The notes under the pieces were generated by a model. It was given only the letters and a program-made list of their open reading frames with translations. It had not been told where the DNA came from and did not search any database. A stretch of DNA of 64,000 bases from DASYQD01 sp036005845 (GTDB taxonomy: Bacteria > Acidobacteriota > Thermoanaerobaculia > Multivoradales > JAIOJS01). Below, piece by piece: positions 20,241-28,038 of the stretch; the first letter of the stretch is position 1, and each line of letters opens with the position of its first letter. The stretch lies in contig DASYQD010000039.1 in NCBI GenBank assembly GCA_036005845.1, forward strand, positions 35,665 to 99,664. The letters run 5' to 3'. The position numbers were made by a program, and so were the translations under genes.

Positions 20241-20941
20241 TACAACAGCTTCGGGTACCACTTCTCGCCGCGGCCCTCGGGCGTGTAGTCGAAGAGGTTC
20301 CACAGCGGCCAGATGGCGTCGACGTGCCTGCCGTCCTGGCCCGGCTCGCTCGGCGCGAAGAGCAGCTCGGCGGCGTAGGTGTGGAAGACCTTGCCGTCGC
20401 GGCGCGAGAAGACGTTGAGCGCCGGCATCTGCGCGCCCTTCGCGTTCTCGCCCTGGTAGTCGCGGTTGTAGCTGTTGCCGGCCGACGAGAGGAGGCGCAT
20501 GTGCCGCCAGCCGCGCTCGCGTGCGAGCGCCGCGATGCGCTCGGGCGGCGACTTGGCGACGACGGCGAGGTTGACGCGGTCGACGACGTGCGGCGCCTCG
20601 CCGTCGATGCCGTCGAGGATCGACGTGCACGACGTGCAGGGCCGCTCCATCGCCGGGCCGAACATGTAGCTGTAGACGATGAGCGTAGCTTTGCCCGGCG
20701 CGAAGAGCTCCGACAGCCGCACCTCGCGGCCGGCGACGGCGGCGTCGCCGCCAGCCTCGACGAACACGTAGTCCTCAGACACCTCACCGCCGAGCGGCAG
20801 CGAGCGCCGCTGCGCCGCCACCGCCTCCTGCTGTCGGCGCAAGTCCATCTCGGCGCGCAGCAGCTCGTCGCGTGCCGTGCGGTACTCGGGCGACTCGTTG
20901 GGGAACCGAATGGCGTGAACGTTGGCGCTGGAGTCGCTCAT
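20237..20941 (-). CDS. DUF899 thioredoxin-fold protein
   Basis: A 234-residue protein of the DUF899 (AhpC/thioredoxin-like) family, with FPNESPEYRTARDELLRAE at the N terminus, YMFGPAMERPCTSCTSILDGIDG containing the CTSC redox-like motif, and WNLFDYTPEGRGEKWYPKL at the C terminus. The enzymatic activity of the family is not established; a thiol-based role is plausible from the CxxC pair. The ATG at 20941 is chosen because upstream codons run into the small membrane-protein gene. It follows that gene by 47 bases on the same strand and is probably cotranscribed from the MerR-type promoter. Confidence 0.85.
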   Translation of the reverse strand: MSDSSANVHAIRFPNESPEYRTARDELLRAEMDLRRQQEAVAAQRRSLPLGGEVSEDYVFVEAGGDAAVAGREVRLSELFAPGKATLIVYSYMFGPAMERPCTSCTSILDGIDGEAPHVVDRVNLAVVAKSPPERIAALARERGWRHMRLLSSAGNSYNRDYQGENAKGAQMPALNVFSRRDGKVFHTYAAELLFAPSEPGQDGRHVDAIWPLWNLFDYTPEGRGEKWYPKLLY

Positions 20942-20988
20942 GACGAGCAGCGTACCCCAGCTCGAACGCGCGCATCGCGACGCCGCTG

Positions 20989-21213
20989 CTAGGACGCGCC
21001 GCGTCGCGATCGCAGCAGCCAGACCAGCGCGACGATGACGACGACCGCTCCCCCGTCCCAGATACAGGCGTCGGCAATCGAGTAGCCCGGCATGATGTGC
21101 GCGAGGCGCGTGCGATCGATGACGGTCTCCTCGAAGAGGACCCACGAGGTGAGCAGCGTCAGGCCGAAGCCAACCTGGATCGAAACCGGCATTTCGCGAA
21201 ACTTTACGGACAT
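20989..21213 (-). CDS. Small two-helix membrane protein
   Basis: A 74-residue protein with two predicted membrane helices (IQVGFGLTLLTSWVLF at about 12-27 and WDGGAVVVIVALVWLL at about 52-67), and basic ends. It is the first gene after the MerR-type promoter and precedes DUF899, so it is likely part of a MerR-controlled stress response. I do not recognise the family. Confidence 0.6.
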   Translation of the reverse strand: MSVKFREMPVSIQVGFGLTLLTSWVLFEETVIDRTRLAHIMPGYSIADACIWDGGAVVVIVALVWLLRSRRGAS

Positions 21214-21232
21214 GGCGACCTCCCGCGTGAGA

Positions 21233-21263
21233 GGCTAAACCCGATACCGCGGTAGAGAGTCAA
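21233..21263 (-). promoter_or_regulatory. MerR-type promoter with 19-bp spacer and dyad operator
   Basis: On the minus strand, -35 TTGACT (21258-21263) and -10 TTAGCC (21233-21238) are separated by exactly 19 bases, longer than the normal 17 and diagnostic of MerR-activated promoters. The spacer contains the perfect palindrome TACCGCGGTA (21245-21254). It drives the small membrane protein and probably DUF899, divergent from the merR-like gene that should bind it. Confidence 0.82.
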
Positions 21264-21275
21264 GGAGGCGGTGCC

Positions 21276-21743
21276 ATGCTGATCGGCAAGCTCGCCAAGA
21301 CAGCCGGCGTCAACGTCCAGACGTTGCGGTACTACGAACGGATCGGGCTGCTGTGCCCCGATCGCCGGTCGGCCTCCGGCTATCGGCACTACGACGAGCG
21401 GGCCCTGGCGCGCCTCGAGAGGATCAAGCAGGCCCAACGTCTGGGCTTCAGGCTGGCGGAAGTGCGCACCATCCTCGCTGCCGACGACGGGTCGATGGTG
21501 CGCGTCCTGAGGTCGGCCGCCGAGAAGAAGGCGCGCGAGCTCCAAGCCAGAATCGACGAGCTGCGGGCGGCGCAGCGCACCTTGCTGGTCGAGCTCGAGC
21601 GGTGCCGCTGCGATCAGGGCAGCCCATGCGCGTTCACCGGGCGAACGGGGCACGAGGGCGAAGTGGCCGCCGTGCCCGCTCCCCTATGGCGTCAGAACCG
21701 CGCCGAAGCCGTCAGCCGCAGCGTGCGCGCCGGCAGTCGGTAG
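21276..21743 (+). CDS. MerR-family transcriptional regulator
   Basis: A 155-residue regulator. The N-terminal winged helix (LIGKLAKTAGVNVQTLRYYERIG) is followed by the wing RSASGYRHYDERAL and a long dimerisation helix (about 80-118). A Cys cluster CRCDQGSPC follows, resembling metal-binding loops of the family, but the Cys at the start of the dimer helix in metal sensors such as ZntR is absent, so the ligand is uncertain. The start has an AAGGAGG site at 21262-21268. The 3' end overlaps the convergent TonB receptor gene by 52 bases. Confidence 0.92.
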   Translation: MLIGKLAKTAGVNVQTLRYYERIGLLCPDRRSASGYRHYDERALARLERIKQAQRLGFRLAEVRTILAADDGSMVRVLRSAAEKKARELQARIDELRAAQRTLLVELERCRCDQGSPCAFTGRTGHEGEVAAVPAPLWRQNRAEAVSRSVRAGSR

Positions 21744-23833
21744 AACTGCGCGTCGCCCAGCTCGCTCTCCGACACCGCCGCCCGCTCGTCGCCGAGGTTG
21801 TCGCCGTCGAGGCGGACCTCCCAGCGCGGGAAGCGGTAGCCGATGCCGGCGCCCCACTCGGTGTAGCTCGGCGCCAGCACGGTGTTGCGGCGGTTCAAGA
21901 AGCGGTCGCCCACCCACTCGACCGTCGCGTGGGCGTTGAAACCTTCCTTCGGCGCCCAGGTCAGGCCGCTGCTCCACAGCCGCTTCGGCGCCAGCTCGGG
22001 GCGGTTGCCCTTCAACTGCGTCGGCTCGCCAGGGTCGAAGAACTGCACGAAGTCCTCGAACTTCGGGTCGTGCCAGCCGGCCGCGCCCTGCCAGACGAGG
22101 TCGTCGAGCAGCTTCCAGCGCAGCTCCAGCTCGTAGCCCTTGAAGCGCTGCTTGCCGCCGTTGATGAGGCCGAGGTCCTGCGGCATCACCAGGTTCTCGA
22201 GGCGCATGTCGAACGCCGTGGCCTGCCAGAACAGGCGATCGGCGATCGTGCCCTTCAACCCCAGCTCGACGCTGTTGCTGGTCTCGGGCTCGAGGATGTC
22301 GGCCTCCGCCTCGGGTCCGAAATCGATCGCCGCCGGCTTGAAGCTGCGGCGGTAGTCGCCGAAGAGCCAGATGCCGTCGTTCGCGTCGCCGAAGAGCAGC
22401 CAGCTCGCGCCGAGGACGCCGCTCAATTTGTCGTTCGACTCGTCGCCCTTCCCGCCCTCCTCTTCCTCCTCTTCTCCCTCCTCGCCGTGCGCCTCGACGC
22501 CGCCCTCGAGCTCCTCCTTGGTGTGGTTGAGGCGAAGGCCGGCGATGAGGTCGAAGCGCGGATCGGGCTTCCAGTCGGCCTGCCCGTAGATGCCGAGGAA
22601 GTCGCGCTTGTCTTCGAGGTCGGTGCTCTCGTCGATGTGCAGCGAGTGGCTGTTGGGCGGGTCGCCGCCGTCGAGGTCGATCTCGTACTCGAAGTTGTCG
22701 CTGTTCTGCTCGCCCTTGCCGTAGAGCTCGTCGAGGCCGAGGATGAGCTGCAAGTTGCTGTCCGCGCCCCACGTCAAGTGGGTATCGAAGTAGAGGTCGG
22801 TGAACTCGGCGTCCTGGCGGAAGCCATCGGCCTCGACGTCGGGCTCGTCGCTGATGTCGTCGCGGCGGATGAAGCCGCGGGTGGTGTCGCGCTTGGTGTG
22901 GGTGACCGAGAGCGTCGTCGTCCAGTCGCCGCCCATCGCCGCACGGTCGAAGCCGCCGGTCAGGGCGAAGCGGTCCTGGTCGAGCTTGGCGTCACTGGGG
23001 TTGTGGTTGGCGTCGAGCGGGATGCGCGGGTCGAGGACGGTCACCGCGTTGCCGCGCGCGTGCGGGCTCGTCGGCACCTGGTCCTGCGTCAGCGCGTCGA
23101 CGTCGAAGCGCCAGTTGCCGCCCCACAAGTCGCCGCCGGCGCGGTAGAGCGCGTGGCCCAGGTCGACGCCGGCGCGGTCGTCGGCGAAACCCTGCGTCGA
23201 GCCTTCGACGGTGAGCGACTGGCGCACGCCGGCAGCGCTGCTGGGCCAGACCAACGTTGCCGTCGCGCCACCGCTGCTGTGGCTGCCGCCCCAGACGCGG
23301 CCGTAGCGCACGCCATCGCCGGCGCCGCGGTGGATGACCTGAATGACGCCGGAGAAGGCAGTGGCGCCGTAAGCAACCGGCGCGGCGCCGCGCAGCACCT
23401 CGATGCGCTCGACGTTCTCGAGCGAGATGGCGGTGACGGCCGGATTGAAGGCGCCGCCCCAAGGCACGCCGTCGACGACGAGGAGAAAGGCGTCGATCTC
23501 GCGCAGGCCCCATAGCTCGGGCACGAAGCCGTTGGGACCGGCCTCGCCGCCGGGCGCCACGGTGACGCCGGCGAGCAGCGATAGCGCGCCGGCGAGGTCG
23601 GTGACGCCGCGCGCCTCGATCTCCTCGGCGGTGATGACGGTGACCTCGGCGGGGACCGACTCGACGGCTTCGGGCACGTGCGAGGTCGTCACCTCGACCT
23701 GGCTGGTGACGGTGCCGGCCGGCTGGTCGCCGGGCGGCTCTTGGGCGCCGGCGGCGAGAGAAAGTGCGACGCAGAGACTGAGACCTATGGGAACGGCGGT
23801 GGAGACTCTCGATCGAAAGACCATGATGTGCAT
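21692..23833 (-). CDS. TonB-dependent outer-membrane receptor
   Basis: A 713-residue protein with a signal peptide (PIGLSLCVALSLAAGA), a plug domain (about 55-170: PAEVTVITAEEIEARGVTDLAGAL, LLVVDGVPWGG, ERIEVLRGAAPVAYGATAFSGVIQV) and a beta-barrel that ends in the aromatic RLTASARF expected of outer-membrane proteins. An extracellular loop at about 445-465 is extremely acidic (GEEGEEEEEEGGKGDES). It would bring a metal chelate, vitamin or similar nutrient across the outer membrane. The substrate is unknown. No TonB/ExbBD genes are in the window. Confidence 0.92.
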   Translation of the reverse strand: MHIMVFRSRVSTAVPIGLSLCVALSLAAGAQEPPGDQPAGTVTSQVEVTTSHVPEAVESVPAEVTVITAEEIEARGVTDLAGALSLLAGVTVAPGGEAGPNGFVPELWGLREIDAFLLVVDGVPWGGAFNPAVTAISLENVERIEVLRGAAPVAYGATAFSGVIQVIHRGAGDGVRYGRVWGGSHSSGGATATLVWPSSAAGVRQSLTVEGSTQGFADDRAGVDLGHALYRAGGDLWGGNWRFDVDALTQDQVPTSPHARGNAVTVLDPRIPLDANHNPSDAKLDQDRFALTGGFDRAAMGGDWTTTLSVTHTKRDTTRGFIRRDDISDEPDVEADGFRQDAEFTDLYFDTHLTWGADSNLQLILGLDELYGKGEQNSDNFEYEIDLDGGDPPNSHSLHIDESTDLEDKRDFLGIYGQADWKPDPRFDLIAGLRLNHTKEELEGGVEAHGEEGEEEEEEGGKGDESNDKLSGVLGASWLLFGDANDGIWLFGDYRRSFKPAAIDFGPEAEADILEPETSNSVELGLKGTIADRLFWQATAFDMRLENLVMPQDLGLINGGKQRFKGYELELRWKLLDDLVWQGAAGWHDPKFEDFVQFFDPGEPTQLKGNRPELAPKRLWSSGLTWAPKEGFNAHATVEWVGDRFLNRRNTVLAPSYTEWGAGIGYRFPRWEVRLDGDNLGDERAAVSESELGDAQFYRLPARTLRLTASARF

Positions 23834-23966
23834 GCTCCTGAATCAAGCTGCGAACGAATCGGCGTCGAGCAATGGCCGCCATGCGTTGCGGCGCTGCTCG
23901 GGCGGTGAACGGGCCGGATCGCGGGCGATCCGGGTTCGCTGCGGTGCGCGCGCCAGGCGCGCGGCG

Positions 23967-24731
23967 CTATTCGTTCTGCCGCTGGGTGAGGAGCAGGAGG
24001 TCGTCGCCGGGGCGCGGCGGCGGCAGCGACGGCGAGACGTCGGAGCGCCTCGCGGGCACTTCTTCGGAAGCTTCGGCGCGCGAGGGCGTCGCGAGGCGTG
24101 GAGCTTCGCGCGAGCTCGCGAGGTCCGTGGCGCGCGGCGATTCGGGTAGCGCCTGCGCCGGCGCGAACGTCGCGAGGCCGGAGCCGACGACGTGGCGGAC
24201 GGCCGTGCCGCGCCGCGAGCCCTCGACCCAGGCGACGACGCCGCGCTGCCCCGGCAGCGCCGGCTCCCCCGCCACGCGCGGCGACCGGCGCGCGAGCGAG
24301 AACGCCTCGTCGCCCAACGGCGCGGCAACGGCGGGCGCCGCGACGACGAACCGCTGCGGCAGGGCAACGGCAACTTCGCGGTGTTCGTCGCCGAAGCGGA
24401 AGAGCAATCGCGCCTCGGCGCTCGGAACGGCGGGCACGCGCCAACGGAAGCGGCGCACGTCCTGGTCGAGGTGCGGCGTCAGGCGGAACGGATAGGTCGC
24501 GCCGCCGTCGAGGCTGAGGAAGGCTTCCCACTCCTCCACTTGGCCGAGCGCCGCGAAGGGATCGACCGGCTCCCAGGCGATCTCCGTCTCGCCGCCCGCG
24601 ACGAGCGGGATGTCGGCGGCGGGTGCGAGGAGGCGAATCGCCGGCGGCGCCTGCGCGCCGGCTCGCAGCGCGCACGCGGCCAGCGCGATCCAGCCGCAAG
24701 CCGCGAGGCGAAGGGGGCGCCGGCTGACCAT
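23967..24731 (-). CDS. Exported protein of unknown function
   Basis: A 254-residue protein from the ATG at 24731 (MVSRRPLRLAACGWIALAACALRAGA, signal-peptide-like). Residues about 30-120 look like an Ig/FN3-like beta domain (IRLLAPAADIPLVAGGETEIAWEPVDPF, WEAFLSLDGGATYPFRLTP), and the C-terminal third is Ser/Ala/Arg-rich and probably disordered. It lies 133 bases upstream of the TonB receptor gene on the same strand and may be cotranscribed with it. An ATG at 24761 is possible but adds a poorly supported extension. Confidence 0.6.
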   Translation of the reverse strand: MVSRRPLRLAACGWIALAACALRAGAQAPPAIRLLAPAADIPLVAGGETEIAWEPVDPFAALGQVEEWEAFLSLDGGATYPFRLTPHLDQDVRRFRWRVPAVPSAEARLLFRFGDEHREVAVALPQRFVVAAPAVAAPLGDEAFSLARRSPRVAGEPALPGQRGVVAWVEGSRRGTAVRHVVGSGLATFAPAQALPESPRATDLASSREAPRLATPSRAEASEEVPARRSDVSPSLPPPRPGDDLLLLTQRQNE

Positions 24732-24851
24732 GCTCGACCGCAGCCTATACCGAGGAGGCACGCCCCGGCCTCGCGCCGCCCGGGAACGGCGTGGTCCGCT
24801 GCGACCGATCAGCTGGATCGGTCGGCCTCTGGGCCGCGTCCTCGTCCGCCG

Positions 24852-25085
24852 TCAGCGCCGCTTCGAGGCCAGCTCGGCGCAGCGCTGGCAGCTCAACCCG
24901 TCGCTCATGAAGGGCAGGAAGGGGAATAGCCGCACGTGGCAGCGCAGGCCGCAGAGAGAGAGCGCCAGGTCGTGGGCCTGCACGGCGGTCGCCTCGGCGG
25001 GGTCCGCCTTCGCGGGCAGCCTCAGCTCGACGGCGTGACGCCGCGGCGACGTTCCCGCCCAACCCCAGCACAATGTCGCGGTCAC
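24852..25085 (-). CDS. Small Cys-rich protein, possible zinc-binding
   Basis: A 77-residue reading frame with a GTG start and strongly G/C-ended codons, as in real genes here. The C-terminal half has two Cys pairs, SLCGLRCHV and SCQRCAEL, separated by a hydrophobic stretch (VRLFPFLPFMSDGL), which could bind a metal or sit at a membrane. No family is recognised, and 116 bases separate it from the amidohydrolase gene upstream on the same strand. Confidence 0.45.
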   Translation of the reverse strand: MTATLCWGWAGTSPRRHAVELRLPAKADPAEATAVQAHDLALSLCGLRCHVRLFPFLPFMSDGLSCQRCAELASKRR

Positions 25086-25201
25086 GGCGCGCACTCTATC
25101 ACCGCGCTCCTTCGCCGACCGCGCCGCACGCGCCGGCCGTGACCGCTGCCGCGCCCGCGCCGGACGTTCGGCACGGGCGCCGGGTCGCTTGACCGGCGTC
25201 G

Positions 25202-26464
25202 TCACCGCTTCACCACCCGGCCGGCGCGCATGACGAACACCACGTGCTCGAGCGCGCCGATGTCCTGCAGCGGGTCGCCGGCGACGGCGATGAGGTCCGC
25301 TTCGTAGCCCGGCGCCACGGTGCCGATGCGGTCGCCGAGCCCTAGCGACTCCGCCGCCAGCGAGGTGGCAGAGGTGATCGCCGCCATCGGCTCCTGGCCG
25401 CCGGTCTTGACGCGATACTCCAGCTCCTGGAAGTTGCGGCCGTGCGAGCCGGCGAGCGCGTCGGTGCCGAAGACGATCTTGAGCCCCGGCGTCTTGAGCG
25501 CCTTCTTGAAGACGTCGAGCACGCGGACGACCGCCGCGTGCATGGCCGCGAAGCCTGCCTCCGTGTAGCTGCCGATGCCGAGGAAGTGCGACTGGTTCTC
25601 GAAGTAGTTGCGGAAGACGAGGTCGGTGTTGGGGTCGAAGTAGGTGCCGTGCGCCGCCATCAGGTCGAGCGTCGCCTGGTCGATGAGCGCGCCGTGCTCG
25701 ACCGAGTTGGCGCCGGCCTTCACCGCGCGCGCCACGCTCTCCGGCCCATGCGCGTGCACCGCCACCCGCAGGCCGCGCTTCTTCGCCTCGGCGCAGATGG
25801 CGTCCATCTGCGCCTGCGACATCGTCGGGCCGCCGCCGGTGCGGATGCTCTCGGAGGCAAAGACCTTGATGACGTCGGCGCCGTCGTCGGCCGCCTTGTC
25901 GACCTGCCCGCGCAGCACCTCGACGGGCAGCTTCTCGTCCGAGAGCGGCTCGATGGCGGTGAGGATGCGCGGCCCGGGCAGGATGCCGCGCGCGATGGCG
26001 TCGCGCAGCGGCTTGTCGATCGGCGCGCCGAGCGACTGCACGGTGGTGATGCCGCCCATCAGCGTGCGGTAGGCGTTCTCCGCCGCATAGAGCGCGCTCT
26101 CGGCCTCGCTCTCGTGGCGGTCGGTCTCGTCGTCGTGCGAGCGGCCCGGTTGGCCGGTTACCGGATCGGTGTCGAAGTGCCAGCCGATGTGGACGTGGGT
26201 GTCGATGCCGCCCGGCATCACCGTGGCGTCGGCCAGCACGATGTCGACGCGCCGCCCGTGCTGCTCGGGGTGCTCGTCGATCGCGACGATCTTGCCGTTG
26301 TCGACGACGACCGCCGCGCCCTGCAGCACGTGCCCGCGGCCGTCGATCAGCCGCGGCGCGCGGATGACGAGCGGCTCGGCGAGCGCCGCCATTCCTGCGA
26401 CGAGCGACGCCGCGCTAACGACCAGCGCGGCGAGCCAGCCGTGGCTCAGTTGGCGCCGCTCCAC
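25202..26464 (-). CDS. Exported amidohydrolase (imidazolonepropionase-like)
   Basis: A 420-residue metal-dependent hydrolase with a signal peptide (ALVVSAASLVAGMAALA). Visible metal and active-site elements are THVHIGW (HxH), the carboxylated-Lys segment ADVIKVFASE, VAVHAHG, NSVEHGALI and FGTDALAGSHG. The short C-terminal domain DLIAVAGDPLQDIGALEHVVFVMRAGRVVK is the family's small beta-domain. It would hydrolyse cyclic amides or dipeptide-like substrates in the periplasm; the substrate is not determined. Its start overlaps the 3' end of the upstream secreted-protein gene by 19 bases. Confidence 0.88.
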   Translation of the reverse strand: MERRQLSHGWLAALVVSAASLVAGMAALAEPLVIRAPRLIDGRGHVLQGAAVVVDNGKIVAIDEHPEQHGRRVDIVLADATVMPGGIDTHVHIGWHFDTDPVTGQPGRSHDDETDRHESEAESALYAAENAYRTLMGGITTVQSLGAPIDKPLRDAIARGILPGPRILTAIEPLSDEKLPVEVLRGQVDKAADDGADVIKVFASESIRTGGGPTMSQAQMDAICAEAKKRGLRVAVHAHGPESVARAVKAGANSVEHGALIDQATLDLMAAHGTYFDPNTDLVFRNYFENQSHFLGIGSYTEAGFAAMHAAVVRVLDVFKKALKTPGLKIVFGTDALAGSHGRNFQELEYRVKTGGQEPMAAITSATSLAAESLGLGDRIGTVAPGYEADLIAVAGDPLQDIGALEHVVFVMRAGRVVKR

Positions 26465-27861
26465 GCGCCCGTGGACCCGGCTTCGAAGCCGTTGTTAAAC
26501 AGAGTGTTGAACCCGTCGAAGGTGACCGAGTCCGGCGTGCCCGGCTTGAATAACCCGACCGTGTGCATGGCGTTGCCGGAGCCGCTGAACGGCGGCTGGT
26601 CGGCGTCGAACCAGAAGTTGTACATGGTGGTGAAGCGCAGCGCGTTGGCGTTGGCGTTATCAGTGAAGATATCGGTGAACCACGAGACGTCAGTGCCGGT
26701 CGTGGAGACCGACCAGTCGGTGGTGGCGTAGGGCTCGCCCGAGTGGTGCTCGGCGTCCTTGAAGCCGATGCCGCTGAAGGTGGTCGCTACCGGGAACGTC
26801 ACCGTGAAGGCGCGGGCGCTGCGTTCGGAGTTGTGATTGCGCACCGCGTACTCGTAGTGCCAGAAGCCGCCGCCGAGATCGGTGACCTTGCGCGCCACCT
26901 GGTAGCGCTCGACGGGCGAGGACCCCGGCACGTCGACGGTGACGACGGTCACCGTCGGGTCCTGCGCCGGCCAGGCGTAGATCGCCGACTTCTGCTCGAA
27001 GAACGAGCCCGTCCTGGTCAGCGGAAACGACGGGCTGGCGCCCACCGTGACGCGCTGGTACGAGGCGTTGTTGAGGCCGTTGCCGCCCATCGCGTCGTCG
27101 CCCGCAATGTACTGCGCCTCGGCGAAGTACTTGGTGGCCGCGCCGGCGCTGGTGCTGCCGGCGTCGGGGTTCACCGTCGGGTCGACGTCGGTCGTCGCCA
27201 CCTTGAGGCGCCCTTCCCACACCGTGGTCGACCCCGGCGTCGAGTGCGGGATGACGAGCGCGCCGGTGGTGGCGTTCACCTCTTGGTGGGGGCCCAGCCG
27301 CGTGCGGCTACCGTTGAGACTCGCGCTGTAGGGATCGGTGCAGCCGATGCCGAGCTGGTTGCCGTTAAAAGGCGGCGATTGACAACCGCCGCCCGAGGAG
27401 CCCGTGCATCCACCGGAGCTCTGGTTCAGCGACGTGAAGCCGTGCTTCAGCCAGCTCATGCCGATCTGTTCGAGGCGGCCGTCCTTGAGCCGATAGAGGT
27501 TCTGGCCGATCGCCGGGTGATTGGCGCTGGTCGCACCCGGGGCACAGCCACTCGACTGGGCGCACCAGTTCAGCGGCGTATCGCCGCGGTTGCATGAGAC
27601 GGTGCCGACCGAATAGCCGACGAAGCCGTTCGACTGCCCCCACGGCCAAACCCCGTCGTCGAAGCCGAAGACGACGACGTCGGGACCGACGGCCTGGGCT
27701 GCGACCGACTTGTCATGGAGAGCAGGCACGACCGCGGCGGCTTCGTCGTCCTTCCCCTGCGCGAAGCCGCCGGCGGCGAAGAGGCCCGCGCCGAGGACGA
27801 CGACGCCGGTGGCGACGATGAGCGCACGGCGGGCCGGGAACGAACGGCTGCGGGTCGTCAT
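26446..27861 (-). CDS. Secreted protein of unknown function with GFEAGSTGAWS tail
   Basis: A 471-residue protein from the ATG at 27861, preceded by an AGGAGGT ribosome-binding site. The N terminus is a signal anchor (RRALIVATGVVVLGAGLFAAGGFA). Cys pairs lie in TVSCNRGDTPLNWCAQSSGC and SSGGCTGSSGGGC. The middle has all-beta character (GGGFWHYEYAVRNHN, AFTVTFP), and the C terminus ends NNGFEAGSTGAWSGAN, a tail resembling the GFEsGDtsaWS ends recurrent on exported proteins of Acidobacteriota and some Proteobacteria, perhaps a sorting signal. It precedes the amidohydrolase gene and overlaps it. Confidence 0.75.
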   Translation of the reverse strand: MTTRSRSFPARRALIVATGVVVLGAGLFAAGGFAQGKDDEAAAVVPALHDKSVAAQAVGPDVVVFGFDDGVWPWGQSNGFVGYSVGTVSCNRGDTPLNWCAQSSGCAPGATSANHPAIGQNLYRLKDGRLEQIGMSWLKHGFTSLNQSSGGCTGSSGGGCQSPPFNGNQLGIGCTDPYSASLNGSRTRLGPHQEVNATTGALVIPHSTPGSTTVWEGRLKVATTDVDPTVNPDAGSTSAGAATKYFAEAQYIAGDDAMGGNGLNNASYQRVTVGASPSFPLTRTGSFFEQKSAIYAWPAQDPTVTVVTVDVPGSSPVERYQVARKVTDLGGGFWHYEYAVRNHNSERSARAFTVTFPVATTFSGIGFKDAEHHSGEPYATTDWSVSTTGTDVSWFTDIFTDNANANALRFTTMYNFWFDADQPPFSGSGNAMHTVGLFKPGTPDSVTFDGFNTLFNNGFEAGSTGAWSGAN

Positions 27862-28038
27862 CCGAAGGACCTCCTCGTCGGTGAGCGGGCGCACGCTATT
27901 GCAAATCGCCCGTATTGCCAAACCGGCCGCCACGGCCAGTGGGGGCTAACGATTGGCAACAGGTTTGCTGAGGCGGCGTCGTGGTGAAGCAGGTCACAAC
28001 CACCATGTAAACGCATCACATCAACGGGGGTCCTCATC

